DNA from: DASRAJ01 sp035638255
GTDB lineage: Bacteria; Bacteroidota; Bacteroidia; Chitinophagales; UBA10324
Length of the DNA stretch: 64,000 nt
Direction of reading: 5' to 3'
Assembly (NCBI GenBank): GCA_035638255.1
Contig: DASRAJ010000002.1
Span: 1 to 64,000 of the forward strand
The notes below the pieces were generated by a model, which was not told the origin of the DNA, searched no databases, and saw only the letters and a list, made by a program, of their open reading frames with translations. Every line of letters begins with the position of its first letter. Within the stretch, counting starts at the first letter, position 1. Shown one piece after another: positions 33,615-38,931 of the stretch. Made by a program: the position numbers and the translations under genes.

Positions 33615-33705
33615 CCATTGAGTTACAATTCAACAAGAGACTTTTTCATGACGGCTTCAATAACCGCCATGAGCACGAAGTAACTCTCGTTTACGACATC
33701 AATGG
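33615..33705 (-). ncRNA. Y-RNA-like unit 5 (simple hairpin interior)
   Basis: Ends CCATTGA/TCAATGG (7 perfect pairs, sequence unlike the other units); TGTCGTAA; helix ACGAGAG/CTCTTGT. The interior after TACTTCGTG is one hairpin CATGGCGGTT-ATTGA-AGCCGTCATG with no T arm. 91 bases. It is the most reduced member and the first of the five in the direction of reading. Upstream of it (33706-33738) is a short A/T-rich segment with TTGTTCTTTGAAAATTG. Confidence 0.72.
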
Positions 33706-33738
33706 ATAATCGTCAATCAATTTTCAAAGAACAATTTG

Positions 33739-33936
33739 TGACCCTGCCGGGATTCGAACCCGGAATTCCCTTTCAGGACAGCATGGCTATAAATGCGCTT
33801 CCCTACTAATGCCTTTGCAAGTTTCGGTGCAACTGCAAATTCTGCTCATCACTTCGCACAGAAATGACGAGATCATCCACACACTCCACGGCTGCTCAAC
33901 GTTTGCCGCAGCTTTGCCTTTTAAGCTACAGAGTCA
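33739..33936 (-). ncRNA. Long RNA with tRNA acceptor, D and T arms and a 147-nt insert
   Basis: Acceptor GACTCTG (33929-33935) pairs fully with CAGGGTC (33740-33746); then TA; D arm GCTT-AAAAGGCA-AAGC (33911-33926); T arm CCGGG-TTCGAAT-CCCGG (33747-33763). Between D and T arms, where about 23 bases belong, lie 147 bases (33764-33910) with several possible hairpins, for example GCTGC/GCAGC and TGCAGTT/AACTTGCA. It starts 27 bases after the basic-protein gene. Too short for tmRNA and no tag-like ORF seen. It could be an intron-containing tRNA or a tRNA-ended structural RNA of the Ro60 system. Confidence 0.65.
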
Positions 33937-33962
33937 TTTCATTTTTTTTGTTTGATAAGGTC

Positions 33963-34661
33963 TCAGGCGCTGGTAAGACCCGACTTATCGAACCTGTATT
34001 TTTCTTTTTCACGAAACCCTTTATCCCATGAGCGATAGTTCCCATCGCCCCGAATGTGGCTCCACTTGTTCCACAGATTATTTCGCTCCATGTAATTTTC
34101 AATCTCACTCATTCGCTGTTCGATCACCGGGTTCATCACTCTCATCTTGGTGATGATGTTTCGCTTGATCTTTAATTCAAACTGCCATTCGAATCTGTAA
34201 ACGAATCGTCGTCTCCTTTGACCGAATTCAAGCTGAACAAATTTGTATTCGAAACACTCACGTTCCTTATCTGAAAAATTCAATTCGTTGAATTCTTTTT
34301 TAGTCAGCCACTTAGTGTGTTGTTCAATTACCTCCATGCGCTTTCTGCGATAATCCCTCTTCCTGAAATCTTTTCTGTTGCAAACCACTTCAGTATTGAT
34401 CTTATCCAAAATTTTCTGAAAAACTTTTTTGTCTTTTCTGCTCGAAATATCAGGGCGCAAAATGAAGAAGCGCTTCCATCCTTTTACCATCGGCTTTTCA
34501 AGCTCAATGAAACCAAGATTGTTTTTCTCATTGCGCAGCCGATCCAACTCACGAACCAAATCGAGTAATTGCTTTTCTTTTCCGAAATATTTCAATCTCG
34601 ATTTTCTTCTCTTTGATTTTATTCTGGATTGGTTGACGAACTCTTCAATTTCATTTTTCAT
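33963..34661 (-). CDS. Very basic protein between ro60 and the RNA array, unknown family
   Basis: 232 residues, extremely rich in Lys, Arg and Glu with many aromatics: NQSRIKSKRRKSRLKYFGKEKQLL, GWKRFFILRPDISSRKDKKVFQKILDKINTEVV, KRDYRRKRMEVIEQHTKWLTKKEFNEL, and a C-terminal RGDGNYRSWDKGFREKEKYRF. No signal peptide or membrane segment. I do not recognise a family. Composition and position (100 bases after ro60, 27 bases before the first RNA element, same strand) suggest an RNA-binding partner of the array or of Ro60; this is inference. Confidence 0.75.
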   Translation of the reverse strand: MKNEIEEFVNQSRIKSKRRKSRLKYFGKEKQLLDLVRELDRLRNEKNNLGFIELEKPMVKGWKRFFILRPDISSRKDKKVFQKILDKINTEVVCNRKDFRKRDYRRKRMEVIEQHTKWLTKKEFNELNFSDKERECFEYKFVQLEFGQRRRRFVYRFEWQFELKIKRNIITKMRVMNPVIEQRMSEIENYMERNNLWNKWSHIRGDGNYRSWDKGFREKEKYRFDKSGLTSA

Positions 34662-34746
34662 GATAGAATGTTTTGCTCCTGAAAATTATTTTCATGTCTT
34701 TCGAAGAGGCAGAAGCTTCATTCGCTTCTGTCTCGCATCCACCTAC

Positions 34747-34792
34747 GTGTCAGACACCGGCACACGCACTCTGCCTCGCAGGTGTCAGACAC
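34747..34792. repeat. GTGTCAGACAC repeat pair overlapping the ro60 stop
   Basis: Two copies of the 11-bp near-palindrome GTGTCAGACAC (34747-34757 and 34782-34792), 35 bases apart. The second supplies the last codons and TGA stop of ro60 (ENTRV-stop). A matching pair lies upstream of ro60 at 36345-36391. REP-like element. Confidence 0.75.
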
Positions 34793-36302
34793 GTGTATTC
34801 TCAATTTCAGCCACTGCATTACTTCCGTTTTCGATGGCTGCGAGCACGTCGAAAATTTTATCTGACCAGCCTGCAATCAGGAATACGTCGTTGCCTTTGG
34901 TGTTCAAAGGGGTGTTGCCATATCCTGCCAGGTCGAAGAGGTAAATCTTCGCAAACGGTGCAAGCTTTTTGTAATCACTCCACAACTTTGCAATGCTTGT
35001 GCCGCCGCTGGTGTCATCCCACAACTGGCAATCGGTGAAGATCATCACCTTGTCAACGATCTTCTTTCGCTCGATCAGGTCTTTGATCACCAGGTAACCG
35101 TTGGTAGACAGACCCACTTCACCAATACGCTTCACCATCGCAGCCGTGTTGCTCAGGATCGCCGCATGCGGAACATTGATCACCTTCCACGTCTGCCCGA
35201 AAATTCCGGTTGTCACTTCACCGCATTTGTTTTGCAGCAACATCGCGAGCATCGCTCCGATCTCGAACTTCTGCACCTTGCTCTTCTGCGAAACCGGTGA
35301 TTGCATGGAACCGGAAAAGTCAACGGCAATCAGCACGCGAACCTCGTCATCGAAGCCACTGATGTTTGCGGAAGTGAATTGCACCGCTTGCTCCAGCGCA
35401 TTCATCACTTTCGTAACACCATTTTCATTCAGCTTTTCCAGCTCCCGGTATGCAGAGAGAAAACGAAACGGTAACTGCTTCGACTTCAACACCGCATTCT
35501 CATTGCTCAGTGAATCGCACACTCGCTTCAACACCTCTTTGCTCACACCTGCTTCCAAAATGTTACGCAGGTTTCGCAGCAACGCCATGTAACCGATCTT
35601 ACCACTTGTAATAAGTTCTTCCCACTTCGCTTTGAATGCTGCCTGCTTTTCTTTTTCATTTTCAAACTTCACTTGTCCCAAAGCAGATAACTCGGTTTCC
35701 CAGGTGTAGGGAACATTCAACCCATCGCTTGCGATTTTGTTGAACAATACCTGCTGCGTTTCATCTTTCGCCTTCGGGTGAATGATGAACAAGGCATCAC
35801 GCAACTTGATGGCTGCATCACGGTTGTACTTGGCAAATTGGTACTCATCGAACTTGTTGAAAGTAGCAGCCAATCCCTTTTGAATTTGCTTGCTAAGCTT
35901 GTTCAGCTTCTTCGTTCCTTTTCGCTCGTTCGCTAATTCGTAGTACGCCAGCAGCTCGGTGATTTCGTCAGCACGTTGTACGATGCGTTCTACTGCATTG
36001 CTGAGTGTGGTTTCGCCTTTGGTGATCTTCGCCAATTCCACAGCAAGCACGAGCGGAACAGAACGCAGGTACATCTTCTCACGAGTGTACACCGCAAGTT
36101 TTGCAATGAACTTCGGATCATTCCGGGCCATCAGTTCACGAATGCGTTTTACCCGTGTATCGTTCTTTTCGTAGAACTTGTTGCTCAGTGAGGCAGTGAC
36201 TACGGCAGTGTACAACTCCAATTGCGGAGTGAGCACAAATGCTTCAGCGCCTTCGTAGTTCTTTACTACGTTTTTCTTTTTCAGCTTCAGATTGAACTTC
36301 AT
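34785..36302 (-). CDS. TROVE-domain Ro60 orthologue (Rsr-like)
   Basis: 505 residues. Residues 1-310 form a HEAT-like TROVE ring (NYEGAEAFVLTPQLELYTAVVTASL; YTREKMYLRSVPLVLAVELAK; RKGTKKLNKLSKQIQKGLAATFNKFDEYQFAKY); residues 320-490 form a VWA-like domain with MIDAS residues D328, S330, S332 in AVDFSGSM. Ro60 binds misfolded RNA ends in its central hole and Y RNAs on its outer surface; bacterial Rsr proteins work with YrlA RNAs and RNA-repair enzymes. Here Y-like RNA units lie just downstream in the same direction. Its upstream region carries two attenuator-like modules. Confidence 0.9.
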   Translation of the reverse strand: MKFNLKLKKKNVVKNYEGAEAFVLTPQLELYTAVVTASLSNKFYEKNDTRVKRIRELMARNDPKFIAKLAVYTREKMYLRSVPLVLAVELAKITKGETTLSNAVERIVQRADEITELLAYYELANERKGTKKLNKLSKQIQKGLAATFNKFDEYQFAKYNRDAAIKLRDALFIIHPKAKDETQQVLFNKIASDGLNVPYTWETELSALGQVKFENEKEKQAAFKAKWEELITSGKIGYMALLRNLRNILEAGVSKEVLKRVCDSLSNENAVLKSKQLPFRFLSAYRELEKLNENGVTKVMNALEQAVQFTSANISGFDDEVRVLIAVDFSGSMQSPVSQKSKVQKFEIGAMLAMLLQNKCGEVTTGIFGQTWKVINVPHAAILSNTAAMVKRIGEVGLSTNGYLVIKDLIERKKIVDKVMIFTDCQLWDDTSGGTSIAKLWSDYKKLAPFAKIYLFDLAGYGNTPLNTKGNDVFLIAGWSDKIFDVLAAIENGSNAVAEIENTRV

Positions 36303-36344
36303 GGTAAAAAAATTTAGTTGATCATTATTTATCTCTTCACTCTC

Positions 36345-36391
36345 GTGTCAGACACCCGCGCTCGCATTATGCTGATGAAGGTGTCAGACAC
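36345..36391. repeat. GTGTCAGACAC repeat pair in the ro60 leader
   Basis: Two copies (36345-36355 and 36381-36391), 36 bases apart, like the pair at the ro60 stop. Together the two pairs bracket the ro60 gene. Confidence 0.75.
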
Positions 36392-36411
36392 GATTCACTT
36401 TCTTTTTTGCT

Positions 36412-36550
36412 CCGGCGTGATCTCACGCATCACGCCGGGCAACACTGATTTTTTTATTTACACTTTTTTCCGCTTAACCGATTCCTGACTCAAATTCAGC
36501 ATCTTCATTCTCCGCTAAACCGACCGCGGTCTTCGAGACCGCGTCGGTTT
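36412..36550. other. Two strong hairpins in the ro60 leader
   Basis: CCGGCGTGAT pairs with ATCACGCCGG (36412-36438, 10 bp), and AAACCGAC plus GCGGTCT pair with AGACCGC plus GTCGGTTT (36517-36550, about 15 bp with a short loop, read on the minus strand). They lie between attenuator 2 and the ro60 start; neither is followed on the minus strand by a clear T-tract. Confidence 0.6.
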
Positions 36551-36551
36551 G

Positions 36552-36697
36552 CCAACAAAAAACCCGACTCGCTGACGGGTCGGGTTTTTCAAAAAGTGAA
36601 ATGATGATTCACTTTCGATGAAACCGTTCCCGGTGCTGGTCACGATCTTCCGTGCAGAGAAAACTTGCCTGCAATGGAAGTAGGGCGTGACCTGTCT
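36552..36697 (-). promoter_or_regulatory. Attenuator-like RNA module 2 upstream of ro60
   Basis: Minus strand: ACAGGTCACGCC begins a bulged hairpin whose base GGTCACG pairs with CGTGACC (7 bp), with inner helices TTCC/GGAA and TGCAG/CTGCA. Downstream CGGG-aac-GGTTT can pair with AAACC-cga-CCCG, or the latter can instead form a terminator stem AAAACCCGAC/GTCGGGTTTT (36558-36589) followed by six T. The two pairings exclude each other, as in a riboswitch or protein-controlled attenuator. Alternatively a terminated small RNA. Confidence 0.6.
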
Positions 36698-36731
36698 GTA
36701 TTCCTTGTTTTTCGTTTCTCATGTTTTCTTT

Positions 36732-36870
36732 AAAATAAAAAACCCCGACTTGCGATCAGGGTGTATTGTGAATTGCTGTTGTTGTTTTCTGCTACGTCAA
36801 CGCATAACACACCCGATGGTCACGATCTGCTCCTGTACTCCGGAGGCGACCTGTGAATTGATTTGGTTTG
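36732..36870 (-). promoter_or_regulatory. Attenuator-like RNA module 1 upstream of ro60
   Basis: Minus strand: ACAGGTCGCC starts a hairpin with base GGTC/GACC and inner CTCC/GGAG, ending in GATCGTGACCATC, the same 3' sequence as module 2. GGGTGT can pair with ACACCC, whose CCC is also the 5' arm of the terminator CCCTGA/TCGGGG (36743-36761) followed by a run of T. It lies about 40 bases downstream of the promoter at 36909-36940. Confidence 0.6.
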
Positions 36871-36908
36871 TGTAATAGCATTGTTTTATGTTTTGAATCT
36901 TGCGGGCG

Positions 36909-36940
36909 CAAATGTAGAACTTATGTTTTCACATTTGCAA
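36909..36940 (-). promoter_or_regulatory. Promoter for the ro60 leader
   Basis: Minus strand: TTG (36940-36938), 21 bases, TACATTTG (36916-36909), matching the Bacteroidota consensus. Transcription would begin near 36902 and run through both attenuator modules into ro60, about 600 bases downstream. Confidence 0.65.
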
Positions 36941-37061
36941 GTGTTTTGTAAAATAAATTTTCGCAGCTGCTTTTTTAATCTTCAAAACAGCGGGAGCACT
37001 GGTAACTTCTTCATGCGATTTCATCATCAATTCAGATACAAACCAAATTGTCGGAGCGCGC

Positions 37062-37134
37062 TGGTCATGGTGAGCCTGTCGAACCATCGGCGTGGCACCT
37101 TCAGCTTACCTTTCGACAAGCTCAAGGTGACCTA
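37062..37134. repeat. Dispersed palindromic repeat (second copy of the 20622 type)
   Basis: GGTCATGGTGAGCCTGTCGA and TTTCGACAAGCTCAAGGTGAC form an imperfect inverted repeat of the same family as 20622-20677. It separates the ro60 promoter from fdhD. The rest of the gap 36941-37061 shows no gene or RNA element that I can support. Confidence 0.65.
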
Positions 37135-37208
37135 CGCGACAGTTTGGTATGCAGACATCAATTCTTATCAGTCTACTAATTGAAAAACCATTTGTACTTT
37201 TCCTTTTC

Positions 37209-38078
37209 ATGACATCAGTGTCGATTGATAAATTAGAAAAGGGAAAACAAAAATTTTCTATTGAGAAAATTTCAGGGCATGGTGTGCAGAGAGGAACTGA
37301 TATAGTGATTAAGGAAGCGCCACTTGAAATCGCTATAGCATTCGGCGCAGCCGGAAATCGCAAAAGAGAAATTCTCTCAGTCACCATGCGCACACCCGGT
37401 GACGATTTCAACATGGTCACCGGGTTTTTATTTGCGGAACACATCATTCACCGCTCATCCGAAATTGTTTCTATTCGCTTTACCGGAAATTATGATGAAG
37501 AATCGTTACAGGAAAATTCATTGTTGGTTGAATTGTCACCTGAAGTGAAAGTTGATCTTTCAGAGCGGAAAAAATTCCTCACTAACTCGGCTTGTGGTTT
37601 TTGCGGAAGAGGTGCTTTCGACATTTCACAAAACGAGGGCGTGTATGTTCCATGGGCAAGCGATAAAAAAATTTTTGCTGAAACACTTTACCAACTTCCA
37701 AACTTGCTACAATCATCACAGGGATTGTTTGCTGAGACCGGTGGCTCACACGCCGTGGCGCTGCTAACAGTTGAAGGCACACTCGAAAAAATTTTTGAGG
37801 ATGTGGGCAGGCATAACGCCATGGATAAACTGATTGGTTTCATGCTGAAGCAGCAATCCATTCCGCTTACCGATAGAATCGCACTTTTCAGCGGTCGGTT
37901 GAGTTACGAGTTGGTTCAGAAATCTTTGGCGGCGGGAATTCCTGTCGTGTGTTCGATTGGTGCTCCAACAAGTTTGGCAATAGAACTCGCTTCAGATTAC
38001 AACATGACAGTGATTGGATTCCTGAAAAAAGACCGGATGAATATTTACTGTGGCGAAGAAAAAATTGCTGTGATTTAG
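37209..38078 (+). CDS. fdhD: FdhD sulfurtransferase for molybdoenzyme maturation
   Basis: 289 residues from ATG at 37209 (an in-frame start at 37149 adds 20 hydrophobic residues not typical of the family). The sulfur-carrying CxxC is in TNSACGFCGRGAFD; ETGGSHAVAL, EDVGRHNAMDKLIG and FSGRLSYELVQKSLAAGIPVV complete the signature. FdhD passes sulfur from cysteine desulfurase to the Mo-bis-MGD cofactor of formate-dehydrogenase-like enzymes. Its client, the FdhF/YdeP-like enzyme, is encoded just downstream. Confidence 0.92.
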   Translation: MTSVSIDKLEKGKQKFSIEKISGHGVQRGTDIVIKEAPLEIAIAFGAAGNRKREILSVTMRTPGDDFNMVTGFLFAEHIIHRSSEIVSIRFTGNYDEESLQENSLLVELSPEVKVDLSERKKFLTNSACGFCGRGAFDISQNEGVYVPWASDKKIFAETLYQLPNLLQSSQGLFAETGGSHAVALLTVEGTLEKIFEDVGRHNAMDKLIGFMLKQQSIPLTDRIALFSGRLSYELVQKSLAAGIPVVCSIGAPTSLAIELASDYNMTVIGFLKKDRMNIYCGEEKIAVI

Positions 38079-38124
38079 AACTAAGACTTTAAATTACTTT
38101 ATAAGCGACACAAAATTTTGTTAC

Positions 38125-38532
38125 ATGAAAGCAGCCTGCGCAGGAGTTTTGGTAGCAACATTTGTTTTTTGCAATCCTCCTCTGCCTGATAAAGAAATTT
38201 TATCCTCTCCTTCGGGGCTTTACAATCTTCACGTGGAATTTAATACCGACAAAAATGAGCCCTCAAAATATGCTTGCTTAAAGCTTTTGCTATTTGATAA
38301 GCAAGGGAAACAGCTTTCATCACTTCAAACTAATGCATCTGAATTTTCTAAATGGGCAATTGACTGGCACCCCCATGGTGACACGATAATCTTATTTAGC
38401 CAGGATGTTGGCACCTATTCATACAAGGTTGCCAATGACCAGACACTTCAACAAATCACAGTAACTCCGGAAATTGATTCTCTCGGTATTAAAACTTTCA
38501 ACAAAAAATATCACACCAGCAACAAAAGATAA
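38125..38532 (+). CDS. Putative exported protein, unknown
   Basis: 135 residues. The N-terminus MKAACAGVLVATFVFCNPPLP looks like a signal peptide, possibly a lipoprotein type with the Cys at residue 16. The rest (SPSGLYNLHVEFNTDKNEPSKYACLKLLLFD; ASEFSKWAIDWHPHGDTIILFSQDVGTYSYKV) resembles small WD/propeller-like strands, but no family is recognised. It lies between fdhD and the DUF7009-like gene. Confidence 0.55.
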   Translation: MKAACAGVLVATFVFCNPPLPDKEILSSPSGLYNLHVEFNTDKNEPSKYACLKLLLFDKQGKQLSSLQTNASEFSKWAIDWHPHGDTIILFSQDVGTYSYKVANDQTLQQITVTPEIDSLGIKTFNKKYHTSNKR

Positions 38533-38538
38533 AGTCTT

Positions 38539-38922
38539 ATGAAATTGCGCTTCGATAAAAATTCCATACGATTGAGAGTGAAGAAATCTGAACTGCTGGA
38601 ATTGCAGCAAAAGAATTTCGTTCAGGAAAACATTTCTTTCCCAAATGGTTCTTTCAGTTACAAACTTTCCATTTCTAATCTTGCAACAGAAGTTGAAACA
38701 AGAACTCAGTCGCAATCAATCGAAGTGATCATTCCTTCCGATATGGCCGCGCTTTGGATGAACGATGAGGAAGTTGGCATTTATCACGCTATCACTTTCG
38801 GTAACAATGAATCAATTAATGTGATCATTGAAAAAGATTTTCCCTGCAAAGACAAGAGCGAAGAAGTCAACCAGGATACATTTGTTGAGTTAGCTGCAAA
38901 ACATTCCAACGATCAATGCTAA
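38539..38922 (+). CDS. DUF7009-like protein
   Basis: 127 residues: MKLRFDKNSIRLRVKKSELLELQQKNFVQENISFPNGSFSYKLSIS and a C-terminal EKDFPCKDKSEEVNQDTFVELA. This small protein is regularly found beside FdhF/YdeP-type molybdoenzyme genes in Bacteroidota and has no known activity. The conserved DFPCKD segment might bind metal or sulfur (inference). It ends 9 bases before the molybdoenzyme gene. Confidence 0.7.
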   Translation: MKLRFDKNSIRLRVKKSELLELQQKNFVQENISFPNGSFSYKLSISNLATEVETRTQSQSIEVIIPSDMAALWMNDEEVGIYHAITFGNNESINVIIEKDFPCKDKSEEVNQDTFVELAAKHSNDQC

Positions 38923-38931
38923 GATTCACGA

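Noticed and set aside
33061..33705. Regularly spaced repeats resembling a CRISPR array
   Set aside because: The repeated parts are the paired ends of structured RNAs, units vary from 91 to 155 bases, and no cas gene is near.
33739..33936. tmRNA (ssrA)
   Set aside because: At about 196 bases it is too short, and no tag reading frame ending in hydrophobic residues and stop was found; only the tRNA-like ends agree.
33926..34108. Short minus-strand ORF overlapping the basic protein gene and the tRNA-ended RNA
   Set aside because: Shadow of the 232-residue protein in another frame; it runs into the D arm of the RNA element.
36552..36902. Molybdenum-cofactor riboswitch for fdhD
   Set aside because: The structured modules, terminators and promoter read leftward toward ro60, away from fdhD, and do not show the known Moco RNA pattern.
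36863..37183. Plus-strand ORFs between the ro60 promoter and fdhD
   Set aside because: They run through the promoter and a dispersed repeat and have no recognisable protein features.
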